Of a stretch of DNA of 64,000 bases, positions 36,469 through 48,443 are shown in pieces. Position 1 is the stretch's first letter; each line of letters starts with the position of its first letter. Source of the stretch: Nansenia antarctica. Taxonomy: Eukaryota > Chordata > Actinopteri > Argentiniformes > Microstomatidae. A program made the position numbers and the translations under genes. Below the pieces are notes generated by a model, which was given only the letters and a program-made list of their open reading frames with translations, was not told where the DNA came from and did no database searches. The stretch covers positions 17,820,190 to 17,884,189 of the forward strand of contig OZ022339.1 in the NCBI GenBank assembly GCA_963989245.1, given 5' to 3'.

Positions 36469-37800
36469 CAGGAGGGTGGTGGGTGGAAGTCCCAGAGTCA
36501 ATGAGAGGCAGGGGGCTTGTTTGTGAGGCCCACTGCCATGGGGAAGAAACTGTTCAGGTGGCGCGTGGTTTTGGTCTTGATAGACCGGAACCTTTTTCCA
36601 GATGGGAGACAATGGAAAAGCTGGTGACCGGTGTGGGAGGGATCAGCGATGATCTTTCCTGCTCTCTTACTGGTCCTGGAGTGGAACAGGTCCAGGACAG
36701 ATGGCAGGTTGCAGCCGATGACCTTCTTGGCTGACTGAATAATCCGTTGTAATCTGCCTCTATCCCTGGCAGGGGAGGGAGTGAACCAGACGGTGATCGA
36801 TGAGCTGAGGATGGACTCCATGATGGACGTGTCGAACTCGACCATCACTTTCTGCGACATATTGAATTTCTTCAGCTGCCGCAGGAAGAACATCCTCTGC
36901 TGGGCCTTCTGGATGGTGGAGGTGATGTTCTCCTCCCACCTGAGGTCCTGTGAAATCATTGACCCCAGGAATCATAATGACTCCACACTGCTTACTGGGG
37001 AGTCACCTATGATAAGGGGGGCGGTTGGGGCTGGGCTCCTGATGAAGTCCACTACCATCTCTACAATTTTTAGAGCGTTGAGCTCCAGGTTTTTCTGGCT
37101 GCACCAGGTGGCCAGGCTGTCAATTTCTGTTGGCGGACTCGTCCCCATTGGAGATGAATCAAGTGACAGTTGTGTCATCCGTGAACCTCAGGAGTTTGAC
37201 AGAAGGGTGGCTAGAGGTGCAGCCGTTGGTGTAGAGCGAGAAGAGGAGAGGAGAGAGCACGCAACCTTGTGGGGCTCCAGTGATGATGGTCTGGGACCCC
37301 GAGACAAACTTGCCCAGCCGCACGTACTGCTTCCTGTCTGTCAGGAAGTCGGTGATCCACCTACAGGTGGGTTCAGGCACGCTCAGCTGAGACAGCTTCT
37401 CCTGGAGAAGAGCTGGGATGACGGTATTGAATGCGTATTGAGCTGAAGTCCACAAATTGGATCCTGGCATAGGTGCCGGGGGGGGGGGTCCCGGTGCTGG
37501 AGGATGAGGTGGAGGCCCGAATTGACTGTGCCGCCCACGGACCGGTTGGCTCTGTAGGGGAACTGCAGTGGGTCGAGGAGGGGCCTTGAGGTGGGTCAGC
37601 ACGAGGCGCTTCATGATCACAGGTCTTCATGATCATAGAGGTCAGAGGTCAGGGCGACTGATCTGTAGTGGTTTAGGCCTGTGATCCTCGGCTTTTTGGA
37701 AACAAACAGGGATTATTGTGAATGTTTTGAAGCAGGCAGGTACCTGGCATTCAGCCAGTGAGGTGTTGAATATGTCGGTGTATACCTGAGATAGCTGATC
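36140..37800 (-). pseudogene. Rex1-like LINE, degraded (copy B)
   Basis: Counterpart of 14030-15680, in longer ORF pieces (36498-36959, 37159-37620). RT motifs: ITGAPQGCVLSPLLFSLYTN followed by FTDDTTV. The C-terminal block contains LPSGKRFRSIKTKTTRHLNS. The T in FTDD and the frame breaks indicate inactivity. A GT microsatellite follows at 36411-36468. Confidence 0.8.
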
Positions 37801-38407
37801 TCCAGTGGAAACAACAGCTGTAATGTTGTTTACATTAATAATGTTGATATGCTGATTTGCATTCTGCTGACATGACTTTATTCTATTATTGTTGATTTGC
37901 CTTCTGCTGCTATTGCTATTATGACCGCTATTGCTGCTATATGGTTGATTTTATATTACTGCCATACTGCTTTATATTGTTGACTGCTGACTTGTTGTTT
38001 TTAAATCCTGCCTGTTTTATTATCGTTTTTGTATCCTGCTGCAATGCCAATGTCGAAGGAACCTAAACCCAAAAATGTTACTCTGTGTACCCATACATTG
38101 TAATATTGTAACGTAATAAAAAGCAATTTTTTGATTCTGATTCTGATTATTCAGACTATTCATACGTACATGGGAGGACATCAACACACATCTCACTCTG
38201 GCGCCAGACATTGACCCACCAGATCAAGCAGTCAACTACTGGTTCCGTTCCAAGTGACCGTCATTATCAGACAGGCAGGACACCCCTCACTCTTTGACAG
38301 ACCCAGGAAAGGCCAGCGTGTCTGGGCTATTGTCCTGTCTGTCCATGACGCCTACACCAGTGTCAGGACCCTCTCTGATAGAGCCCTTGGTGGCATGGCT
38401 GGAAGAG

Positions 38408-38462
<55 letters not shown>

Positions 38463-38643
38463 CGAGAGATAGAGAGCAGTGCTGAGTGGGCTAGTCTGCC
38501 AGGACAGAGAGGAGACTGTTCACTAGTGGACAACAGTACCTCCCTTTCTCCACAGAGAGGGAGAGTGTGGCGAGCATGTGTGTGTTGCGAGTTTCGGGAA
38601 TCCTGTTGTCAGCTTGTATCTCTGTGGAGTAAATGACTCTCAG

Positions 38644-39290
38644 CGAAACCAGCCCTCCTCCCCTCTCCCTCCCCTCCTTCCTTCCCCTTAACCCCCTCCC
38701 AGTTTCCTGGCAGTGTCTGACCCCCCCGCCCCCCCCCGCCACAGAACATCCTCAACCACAAAGCCCCCTTTTCTTCTGGTTTCATGAAGGATGCAGAGGG
38801 AAGGCAGAAGGGACAGACCCCATCTTTCATCCTCCTTCTGGGGTCCAACGAGGATTGACACTTAGGGGCCTGCTGTTTGCAGTTTTGTGCAGAAGAGTAA
38901 TGGTTCTCGTCTGCTTTGAAGGGTGCTGCTAGTGATGAGTCATCTGAGAGCGTTCGCCTGACGGACTTGTTGCAGCCAGCCAGCTTCTTCGCCTGGGCTT
39001 GATCTTGATTGGAACTGGCAGACACCGTGTTAGATATGTCACTATTTGTGATGAGTCACTTATAATGCGTTTGTGCTAACCCAGTTATTTTTGACGTCTC
39101 GTTATTTTGCAGACACATCCAAAAAAGAAAAATACTAAAAAAATATGCAACAATTGAGACAAATAGATATAGAGAGAGATTAGAGTCTGGAGATGCAACT
39201 CGTGGCCATGCCTGCTGGGTCTCACTATAGGTTTTTGAGCCAGAATGGCTGAGCTGAAAATGGGTCTTTTTTGTTGTGGGGCAGATGGAG
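38644..39290. other. Unique DNA, no gene recognised
   Basis: First sequence past the duplicated block. A pyrimidine-rich tract (38650-38745) precedes mixed DNA without convincing exons. Confidence 0.5.
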
Positions 39291-39715
<425 letters not shown>

Positions 39716-39989
39716 GCCTCAGTGAAGGGCCATCTCCCAGAGAGAAAGAGAGTTGGCAGTGTCACAACTCACAGTGTGTCTGGTTTCAAATAGGGGGCAG
39801 TACTCTCCACACAGGGGTTGCCAACTTTCTCACTACCAAATACGGGACAAAAGATGGCGTCCCACTGCACAGGGCCAGGGGGGGGGGGGGGGGGGGGGGG
39901 GGTTGCAGGAATTGGTGCATTTACGCTATACGTATGCATCAGGGGGGCTGTGATTGGATGGATAGACGGGACAACGGACGTCCTGTATA

Positions 39990-40235
39990 TTCGAAATACC
40001 TTTTGCTAGCATATCAGCCCAATAGAGCTCTCAGGTCTTCTGACGCTGGTTTTCTCTGTGTACCACATGTACAAAAGAGATTTGGTGAGGCTGCATTCTC
40101 ATTTTATGCACCCAGATTGTGGAATGCACTGCCAGTTTACATTAGGGATGCAACCTCAGCAATTATGTTCAAGTCAAGACTAAAAACCCATCTTTTTAAT
40201 ATAGTGGTGTTTATTTTTGTTTTGTGAAAGTAGTA
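39990..40235 (+). mobile_element. L2/CR1-type LINE fragment
   Basis: The plus strand encodes LLAYQPNRALRSSDAGFL and LWNALPVYIRDATSA then KTHLFN, the conserved C-terminus of L2-type reverse transcriptases. A nearly identical piece follows at 40550-40990. A G run lies upstream (39880-39902). Confidence 0.75.
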
Positions 40236-40549
40236 TGTCATCTAACTATGAGTATTTCAATCATGTGCATTGTAGTTTATGCTACAGATTTTTGGGGGGC
40301 AAGTTCTCAGGCTCAGATCATCGTTTTACTTTAGCTAGTGTCTCCCTCTGTTGGTGGTAATATAACATTGCACCTATAAAACCTTTTACAGTATACAAAC
40401 CTCAGCTTTTTCAATACTTTTAAAATGTACTCTTCTTCTTTCCTCCCTCCCTTGAACGAACCACTGATCTAACGTGACTGGATTGGTCAATGCAAGCATG
40501 TCACCGCATTGCTTTCAACCAATCACATCATCATGTCAGATCAGTGATT

Positions 40550-40957
40550 TCCTCAAGGAGGTGAAGAAGGAAGCTGTTAAGTTCAGAATAGATTTCAAGA
40601 TCCTTCTGCTTGTTTATAAAGCTCTCACTGGCACAGCACCAGAATATCTGAAAGACCTTTTGCTAGCATATCAGCCCAATAGAGCTCTCAGGTCTTCTGA
40701 TGCTGGTTTTCTCTGTGTACCACATGTACAAAAGAAGAGATTTGGTGAGGCTGCATTCTCATTTTATGCACCCAAATTGTGGAATGCACTGCCAGTTTAC
40801 ATTAGGGACGCAACCTCAGCACATAATGTTCAAGTCAAGACTAAAAACCCATCTTTTTAATATTGCCTTTAAATGACTAAATCATTAAATTAAGATTATA
40901 TAATGATTAAAGCACTTCGAGCTGCAACGTTTGCAGGAAAAGCGCTATACAAATAAA

Positions 40958-40990
<33 letters not shown>
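40550..40990 (+). mobile_element. L2/CR1-type LINE 3' end
   Basis: It encodes FRIDFKILLLVYKALTGTAP and APEYLKDLLLAYQPN, then the same tail as above, a 3' UTR with GGAAAAGCGCTATACAAATA and an ATT microsatellite. The frame breaks near 40830. A minus-strand relative lies at 57950-58250. Confidence 0.8.
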
Positions 40991-41174
40991 GTAAGAGTAT
41001 TCAGACAGGGCCTGAGTGTGTGAGATTTGAGTTAAGCTGTTCTGTGATTTTGTTTCTACACTATTCTGCTACAGCAGCTCTATGCTGTAAGGATGGGAAA
41101 AGATGAGATGCTAACCATGCTAACATCAGTTCTGTATGTTCTATTGGTTAGAATATAGAATGTGATATGGCCAG

Positions 41175-41348
41175 GAACATACAATGTTAAATGGTAAATG
41201 GACTGCACTTATATAGCGCCTTTATTTTGGGGTTCAGTGTCTTGCTCAAGGACACTTCGACATGTGGCCAGTCGGGGCTCGAACCGCCGATCTGCCCACC
41301 TTGCGGTCATTAGACGGCGGCTCTACCTCCTGCGCCACAGCCACCCCA
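41175..41348 (-). mobile_element. tRNA-derived SINE, minus orientation
   Basis: Reverse complement of the 7525 family: B box GGTTCGAGCCCCGACTGGCC, body, and tail GGCGCTATATAAGTGCAGTC. It sits in unique DNA. Confidence 0.8.
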
Positions 41349-41384
41349 TGTGTATGTTAACACACATACAGTACAGTACATAAC

Positions 41385-42090
41385 TGTGCAAGTAATGGGA
41401 CAGTGATACATGTTTTCTTCTTTGAAATGAAACAATTACTGGGAGGTTAAAGTAGAGATTTTGGGGTATTTGTGTACATATTGGCTTCACCATTCAGAAA
41501 TGTACACTCAATGCTTGGTCCTCCTGTTTCAGCATGTCCAAAAGTGATGGGACAGATTTATCAAATGTTCAAATGAAGCACTCATATTTTGTATTTGGTC
41601 GACAATCCTTTGTATGCAATAACTGCGTGAAGTCTGCGACCCATTGACCCCATTGACACTGATTCTATTCTCTGGTGATGCTCTGCCAGGCCTGTACTGT
41701 AATCATGGTGATGCTCTGCCAGGCCTGTACTGTAACCATGGTGATGCTCTGCCAGGCCTGTACTGTCTGCAACCGTCTTCAGTTGTTGTTTGTTTTGGGA
41801 TATTTCTGCCCAAAATCTTATCATCGGGGAATAAAATGCATGTTGAACTGGATTTAAATCAGAAGATTGAACAAGAACATCACACGTTTTAACCCGCGAA
41901 AACGTCTTAGTTGCTATAGTATGGCAGCATGTTTTAGGTCATTGTTTTACTGTATGATGAAGCACCATCCAATGAACTACCAGGATCTGCTTGTACCTGA
42001 GCAGACGACATGTTTCTGTAGACTTCAGGATACATCCTGCTGATGCCGTCAGGCATAACTCAACACTGGACTCTTTTAATCACGAAATGA
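41385..42090 (-). mobile_element. Tc1/mariner relic with 33-bp triplication
   Basis: Text such as CAATAACTGCGTGAAGTCTG and GTGATGCTCTGCCAGGCCTG resembles the antisense of a mariner-type transposase N-terminal region. The latter is present as three tandem 33-bp units (about 41676-41768). No intact transposase remains. Confidence 0.5.
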
Positions 42091-42232
42091 TTCGATGTGT
42101 ACTCTTTCTAATTTACTATCAATTAATTACAATTGCATGGTTATTTTAGACCTAAATCCTATTCATTCATGTTTTTAAAAGTATCACATCAGGATTCAGT
42201 GACATGTCTGACAGGAACCCCTGATCCAGGAC

Positions 42233-43929
42233 CAGAGGCGCCCCGTCCATAGAGGCAACCAAGGCAATTGCTTGGGGCCACCAAACAAAAAGGGCCTTTT
42301 TGTCAAACTGAAACTGTCCTTGGATGAATGTATTTTCAATGGAAATCATGGCATTCAGCGTTCAGTCGCTCGAGTCTGCTCGCGCTGCGCATACATTCAT
42401 TCAAGGACAGTTTTAATTTGACAAGCTAAACAATATGAGGGTAGTTAAGAGTTTAACTACTTTTCATTGTGAAATAGCTAGTTTGGTAAAGTATTCCCTG
42501 CAATTACGGCGTTATTATATGATCTATAACACCACGGACATGCCCCAAAACCCCCCTAGTGGGGCCCCGCCCCCTTCTAGCTTGAACTTGACTTCTAGCC
42601 CCGCCCCCTTCTAGCTGCCTCTCAACTGTCAGAAGCAATCATGAATCGATCGCACATTTCTGGTCACCAAAAAACAAAAAAGAAACGAGAAGACAATGAA
42701 AAACGACACCAGGATAGTGGTAAGTGGATAGAAGCTGCAGAGTGCAAAAATGTAAATAAGATGCAGAGTGCAAAATAAGTAAGATGTCTTAGGCAGGCAG
42801 ACAGACAAGCAGGCAGGCAGGCAGACAGACCCAGTGGAGTCATGTAAAATGTAAATAAGAACACCAGCGGTTTCAGAATATACTGAATATATATCTTTTT
42901 TTGATTTATTTGTTGTTCTTGCTCTGTTTGATATTACATATTAATGTTGCTGTTTCAGAATGTGAAAACACCAGCAGTTTCAGAATGTAAGTGTTACGGT
43001 CAGATAGGGAACCCAAGCGCAGACACAGACAGAGACAGGTTAAAGTAAAATAAAGTATGATTTATTTTAGGGAGTAGGCAGAGAATGGTCGTAGGGCAAG
43101 CGGGGGGTCAGGCAGGGGGGCGTAGTCAGCAGGCAGGCAGGGGGGTTAGGCAGGAGGGGTAGTCGGCAGGCAGGGGCTTAGGCAGGAAGAGTAGTCGTTA
43201 GGCAGGCAGGGGTCAGGCCGGTAGGGCAGGCAGGCAAGAGGGCAGGTAGGACCGGCAGGCAGGAGGGCAGGTAGGGCAGGCAGGGCAGGTAGCAGGAGTC
43301 CGGTAGGGGTACTGGGGGGTAAAGGCAAAACAGGGGTAAGTAGGAGGCAGGTACAGGCAGGGTAGTAAATAGGTAGGGGAGCTGGAAGCGTATCTTTACG
43401 GTAAGCTGAAGCTACTATCTGGCAGAGAAGTGAAGGCTGGAACGGGTCTTTATGCAGGGCTAACGATAAGGTAATAGTGAACAGCCGGACAAAACACACA
43501 CCTGAGTGAGGGGGGGAGAGAGAAAGAGGGAAAGAGAGAGAGAGAGGCACTGCCTAGAGGTAGAGGGCGTGACAGTGTGTTAAGAGTTCTAATAAGCACC
43601 ATTGTGAGTTGATATTTCATTATTTATATTGCTCCAATTTGATGTTACTACACATGGCTCCTTTGTTGATCAAATACTCGGACGTGTGTGTGACTGTTAA
43701 TTAATACATTATGACATTTATAATGAATTCCTTTGTTTCAGACTGTTTTTTTACTTACACACACACGAGCGTGCGCATATGCGCGAACTTCGTAAAACCG
43801 TATTATATTTTAGTGTCAGGGAAATAAATACATTTTAAAATGTCCACATCGTCACCCGCCTAAGACCCTTACCAGGGGCCTCCATAATGTTGTTTGCTTA
43901 GGGCCCCCAAAAGTCTAGGGGCTCCACTG
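42233..43929 (+). mobile_element. hAT-like element 1 with mismatched target duplications
   Basis: The ends CAGAGGCGCCCCG and GGGGCTCCACTG form an imperfect inverted repeat. It carries a basic N-terminus-like stretch (MNRSHISGHQK near 42641) and a GGCAGG minisatellite (about 43077-43370). It is about 97% or more like element 2 (55802-57442) by eye. The left 8-mer is TCCAGGAC (42225-42232) but the right is TGTAAGAG (43930-43937); element 2 has them the other way round. Confidence 0.85.
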
Positions 43930-44430
43930 TGTAAGAGAATAACATTTGTAGGCTTTGGTTCCTGACATTGCAGCACAAGACAATAAGGCAAAAGGCAAGA
44001 AAAGTCAAGATAAAAAAGTGACAATAGTACAAGACATAAGTGACAAATAAGACAGGATACAATGAGCAGTACAAATAGTAACATAAATAAAATAGTACAA
44101 GTAGGATGTCATGAGTATTGCACTCAGTGGCAGTGGGTGTGAGAGGTAATGTTGAGTAAAGTGACTGTGAGCTTAAGGTTTAGGTAGTCCGTATACATGG
44201 GATGTGCTTGGGGATGATAGTCAATTGTCTACTGTAGGCTTGTTTATGAGTCCGATCTCCTGGGGGAAGTAGCTCTAAGTTTTGGCCCTGAGGCTCCGGA
44301 AGAGTTGGGGTAGCTGGGATCTTTGATGATCCTCCAGGCTTTGCAGACACACCGTTTGTTGTATACAGCCCGCGAGAAACACCCAACTCCACCTCCATAC
44401 GATCAGTGGTGTCCATTCTGTCACTGTGTC
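43930..44430 (-). mobile_element. LINE fragment (Rex1-like), severed from its 3' end
   Basis: The minus strand gives weak Rex1-type residues (KDPSYPNSS..., SPRRSDS). Its expected 3' end, reading ...AACAATAAAACTTGAAACTT on the minus strand, lies at about 55743-55801, on the other side of the 11.9-kb segment, next to element 2. The two pieces join naturally at TGTAAGAG. Confidence 0.55.
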
Positions 44431-44438
44431 ACTCTCTC

Positions 44439-44477
44439 TTTTTTTTTTTTTTTTTTAAGTTTGAACGCACCTTTATT
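44439..44477 (-). other. Poly(A) tract preceded by AATAAA on the minus strand
   Basis: Eighteen T at 44439-44456 and TTTATT at 44472-44477 read on the minus strand as AATAAA followed 15 nt later by poly(A). This is the form of a retrotransposed mRNA or LINE/SINE end. It lies about 340 bp past the setdb1-like stop codon on the same strand. Confidence 0.6.
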
Positions 44478-44553
44478 GTACACAGAGAGATAACCACCTG
44501 ATCATACTATATCATACTAGTCGATCGAAACATTTGTTATATCGTTGCACTTG

Positions 44554-44656
44554 ATGGCGTCAGGCAAAAGCAATAAGTCGGGTCTGCGCTCAGATGCAAA
44601 GAAACAAGACGACGGAATGAAGTCTAAAATGGACACTGACACTTTGGTTGAAGGTG
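44554..44656 (+). CDS. Candidate 5' coding exon of unknown gene
   Basis: ATG 44554 opens a Lys/Asp-rich frame (MASGKSNKSGLRSDAKKQDD...) that meets GTTGAAG|GTGAGG, a good donor site, at 44656/44657. Unspliced it stays open to 44772 (72 aa). No downstream exon could be linked. It may equally be the start of a LINE ORF1 or chance; it is antisense to the possible 3' region of the setdb1-like remnant. Confidence 0.25.
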
Positions 44657-44795
44657 AGGAACCTAATAGGAACCAGGACATCAAAGCTCCTACACACAGA
44701 GAGAGACGGAGACAGAGGGAGATCTGTTTGATTGATCTTACAAACTCATTGACAGACAGACTGATCAATTGATTCGATTGTGACTGATTGTTTAC

Positions 44796-45742
44796 CCATG
44801 TTGGTCCGTGTCCTCTACTGGCCGGCCATCTTCTTCTCCATGTTCATCTTCACGTTGAACATGGGCTCCAGCCTGGTGGAACCGCGGTAGATCCACTCAC
44901 TCCGCTTATCATCCATGAAGAGGATCTTGACAAGGCTTCCGTCGACCTCCTCCACCCGGCTCCTCAACCACGTCCCCTCCCCCTCCGTCTTGATGACCTC
45001 TCCCACCTTGAGCAGCACCATGGGGTAGGCTGTTATATACTCCTCGATGAAGTCTCGACGAGACACGTCCTCGATATCGTCCCAGGTACGCTTCAGGGGT
45101 CGGCAGACTGGGTAGAGTTCCGGCAGGGACACATAGGAAGCGTAACCGTCATCGAAGAAGATCAGGAACCTCAAGCGGTTCTTGTTATTGGGCATCTCTG
45201 CTACTATGCCAGCATACAGCCACACTTGGTTCCCGTCCTTGTACTTAGCGACCACCCTGGCGCCCACGCAGGGCTGGACTGGGACAAACATTAGGCCCTG
45301 CCATGTGGCTCAGACCGGCCCAACACAATCGGTCCGACACCGCCGATCAACATGCTGGCAGTCTGTTGAATATACCATTTGTAAAAAAAACAACTATAGA
45401 GCGGAGTAAGTGACATGGACAGCAACCGACCGGCCCAAAACTAGCGCGGCCCACCTGCCAGCGGGCAGGTAGATTGTATGGCCAGTCCAGCGGTGCGCCC
45501 ACGTACAGTCGCTCCAGAGTAGGGTGATAGTCAAACGCCACGTGGTTCCCGGACAGCAGGCTCTTTCCCTTGTCCTCGAACTTCACCTTGAATTTATAGC
45601 CACTCCCGACTGGATTGATGGCGATGAGAGTGCCTTTGTGCCAGGTCTTGGTGCGTTTCTTTCCCAGAATGCTCATGTCCATGCGGAGCTCGTCGTCTTT
45701 CAGGTTGGGGTTAGGCTGCGTGGGGGTGTTGGTGGGAGCCTG
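44796..45742 (-). pseudogene. setdb1: setdb1-like Tudor-domain pseudogene fragment
   Basis: The minus strand encodes the Tudor region of SETDB1, the histone H3K9 methyltransferase. Signature stretches: SILGKKRTKTWHKGTL, SLLSGNHVAFDYHP, ARVVAKYKDGNQVWLYAG, FLIFFDDGYASYV, RDFIEEYITAYP, WIYRGSTRLEPMF. Three defects are visible: a hAT (45269-45495) splits the codons between LYVGA and ARVVAK; TAG at 44815-44817 stands where SETDB1 has Leu before RTRxNMG, which then continues to a GGGTAAAC donor-like site at 44796/44795; and the frame upstream of about 45740 appears shifted. No SET or MBD region is present. It is probably a dead duplicate or retrocopy. Confidence 0.85.
45269..45495. mobile_element. 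Short hAT MITE (227 bp) inside setdb1-like coding sequence
   Basis: It starts CAGGGCTGGACTGG and ends GGCCAGTCCAGCGGTG. The 8-bp duplication CGCCCACG lies at 45261-45268 and 45496-45503. It belongs to the same family as the longer element at 60422-61574. Confidence 0.93.
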
Positions 45743-45887
45743 GCTGGACTGGTTGCGTTTCGGGTCTGGTAGTGTTAACAGGAAGTTTGTTGACGGTCTG
45801 AGACAACTTTTGCATAATGGGAGGTCCTTTGGAGAGCAGCCGACGCGTCCTTGAACGCTGTATCCTTAATAGGTGTTGCAGGTTGCC

Positions 45888-46482
45888 AGTGTTGGGCAAT
45901 ATTACTTAGTAGAGTAATATATTAGTTATTACATATTACTCCTTAGGAAAGTAATATCCTTATATTACTTATTACTTGGAATCAAGAGTAATAATATTAC
46001 TTTACTTTTATATTACATATTACTTTCCCCCTTTCCACCCGCAAAAATATGTACAACAACACAAAAACGATTTTCTCTGTGGCAGCTCAACACCGGATCT
46101 CACAGGTATTTTTCGTATGATCTTTCTAAACGAGGGCGAGTCGACTGTGGATAACGGTAACATCTCCTCTACTACATACTCAGCGACAAGGTTTTTCAGA
46201 TCGTCTCCACTAAATGCGGTATCTTTCTTGAAATCCAGTTTCTGTTGTTTTGCTGGCGTGGCCTCCGTGTTATCGGCAGGGGCTTTCGCAACCAGTTTAA
46301 CTTTGTCGTGGGCCTTTTCCAGGTGCTTCAACAGGTTGGATGTAGTATTTTTCACGCACAAAGTTTGCAACGGAGATTAATATTTTTGTCATCCTTGACA
46401 GACACAAAGTCAAAATAGTGTCGATACTTCCAGCCGTGGAAAGTAAATGTACGCTGTTCATCATCATCCGCCATAGTTTGAT
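45888..46482 (-). pseudogene. Truncated hAT element with BED-finger transposase start
   Basis: The CAGTGTTGGGCA end at 45888 is a typical hAT terminus. From ATG at about 46473 the minus strand reads MADDDEQRTFTFHGWKY..., then the BED finger CKLC and, after a frameshift, KNTTSNLLKHLEKAHDK, followed by LPLSTVDSPSFRKIIRKIP. The rest of the transposase is missing. The region between terminus and coding part is ATTACT-rich. Confidence 0.75.
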
Positions 46483-46488
46483 TTGTTT

Positions 46489-46490
46489 TG

Positions 46491-46578
<88 letters not shown>

Positions 46579-46848
46579 ATAGTAATGGTAGTAGTAATAA
46601 TAGTAGTATAGTAGTAGTAGTAGTAGTAGTATAGAAGTAGTAGTAGTAGTAGTATAGTAGTAGTAGTAGTAGTAGTATAGTAGTAGTAATAGTAGTAGTA
46701 ATAGTAGTAATAGTAGTAGTAGTAATAGTAGTAGTAGTAATAGTAGTAATAGTAGTAGTAATAGTAGTAGTAGTAATAGTAGTAGTAGTAGTAATAGTAG
46801 TAATAGTAGTAGTAGTAGTAATAGTAGTAGTAGTAGTAATAGTAGTAA

Positions 46849-46889
<41 letters not shown>

Positions 46890-46909
46890 ATAGTAGTATA
46901 GTAGTAGTA

Positions 46910-46941
<32 letters not shown>

Positions 46942-46983
46942 ATAGTAGTAGTAATAGGAGTAATAGTAGTAGTAGTAGTAATG

Positions 46984-47025
<42 letters not shown>

Positions 47026-47182
47026 ATAGTAGTAGTAGTATAGTAGTAGTAATAGTAGTAATAGTAGTAGTAGTAGTAGTAGTATAGTAGTAGTAGTAGC
47101 AGTAGTAGTAGTAGTAGTAGTAATAGTAGTAGTAGTAGTGTAGTAGTACTAGTAGTGTAGTAGTAGTAGTAGTAGTAGTAGT

Positions 47183-47230
<48 letters not shown>

Positions 47231-47260
47231 TAGTAGTAGTAGTAGTAGTAGTAGTAGTGA
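46489..47260. repeat. Long TAG/TAA trinucleotide array
   Basis: About 770 bp, starting as ATT repeats and changing to TAG repeats with TAA and TATAG interruptions. Confidence 0.97.
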
Positions 47261-47536
47261 ATGAATGAATGGTCTTTATGAATGGTCTTTATTGTCATTG
47301 CTACAGTACAGGTACCAAACAACGACATTTAGGAGGGGTGGCTCCCCTGGTGTTAGGAAAGAAAAAAAAATCACTTTAAAAAAAAAATTTCACAAGAAGG
47401 GAAGGAGCTGGTTTACATAAATAAAGGCTATGTACACTATCCACTATACTATACTGTACAGATAGACGACTAGGGTTGTCATATTGCACAATAGTGTTAT
47501 TTCACATTTATTTAAAGTGTCACAGTTTGCAGGCTT
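47261..47536 (-). mobile_element. LINE 3' terminus splitting the TAG array
   Basis: Minus-strand 3' end with CATT tail at 47261-47293, homologous to 11300-11480 and 50806-51065. TAG repeats resume on its far side. Confidence 0.7.
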
Positions 47537-47600
47537 GTAGTAGTAGTAGTAGTAGTAGTAGTAGTGTAGTAGTAGTAGTAGTAGTAGTGGTAGTAGTAGT

Positions 47601-47674
<74 letters not shown>

Positions 47675-47702
47675 TAGTAGTAGTAGTAGTAGTAGTAGTA
47701 GT

Positions 47703-47763
<61 letters not shown>

Positions 47764-47850
47764 CAGTAGTAGTAGTAGTAGTAATAGTAGTGTAGTAGTA
47801 GTTGCTGTTGTTGCTGTTGTCGTTGTTGTTGTTGTTGTTGTTGTTGTCAC
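47537..47850. repeat. TAG array, second block, with GTT tail
   Basis: TAG repeats with GTAGTG interruptions to about 47800, then GTT repeats to 47846. The poly-T/L/Y ORFs are artefacts. Confidence 0.97.
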
Positions 47851-48184
47851 CCACTGCTAGTAAACTGTTAACAGACCACGTCATCTAGCCACTCTTTACA
47901 TTTTACTTTAAAATCTCTCCTTGAGATACATCGAGTCATCGTAGATGCTACAGAACTGGAAATGTTGTTTTTATTATTGGGCTTATATCTGCTTATTGTA
48001 TGACATCACAACACAATGACAAAACAACAATCACATATAAAAAAACATGTAAGATGATGTTTCATGTTCCATTTCTACTAGATTGTTCTAGAGTACAGTC
48101 TGACAAGTAGCCTTCTGTAGAGTACAGCGTACTAACAAGTCTTCTGTCTAGAGTAGAGCGTACTAACAAGTCTTCTGTCTATAT
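47851..48184. other. Unique DNA upstream of ZBED-type gene
   Basis: No exon recognised. It contains short direct repeats of AGAGTACAGCGTACTAACAA near 48118-48175. A 5' non-coding exon or promoter could lie here but nothing shows it. Confidence 0.4.
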
Positions 48185-48332
48185 ATGCCATTTAGCTGAC
48201 GCTTTTATCCAAAGCGACTTACATTGCAGTGAGTGCATACATTTCATTATATATGGTCCCAGCGGGAATCGAACCCACAACCTAAGCGTTGTTAGCGCCA
48301 TGCTCTACCAACTGAGCCACAGAGGACCACGT
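48185..48332 (-). mobile_element. tRNA-derived SINE (not a tRNA gene)
   Basis: The minus strand has A box GTGGCTCAGTTGGTAGAGC, B box GGTTCGATTCC and an L2-like tail AAGTCGCTTTGGATAAAAGC followed by GTCAGCTAAATGGCA. The acceptor and anticodon arms pair poorly, and the tail marks it as a SINE. It lies about 100 bp upstream of the first ZBED exon. Confidence 0.8.
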
Positions 48333-48443
48333 CTAGAGTACAGCATAGAGTACAGAGTAGAGTACAGAATACTAACCAGTCTTTTATACTAACAAGTCTT
48401 CTGTCTGTCGGATGTTGTGGACTTCCTGTGCAGGCCAGAGAGG

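Noticed and set aside
41675..41770. CRISPR-like repeats
   Set aside because: The three 33-bp units are directly adjacent, without spacers, inside a mariner relic in a eukaryotic genome.
47444..47884. Poly-Thr/Leu/Tyr ORFs
   Set aside because: Translation of the TAG array.
48256..48332. Functional tRNA gene on the minus strand
   Set aside because: The promoter boxes are tRNA-like, but the arms pair badly and a SINE tail follows.
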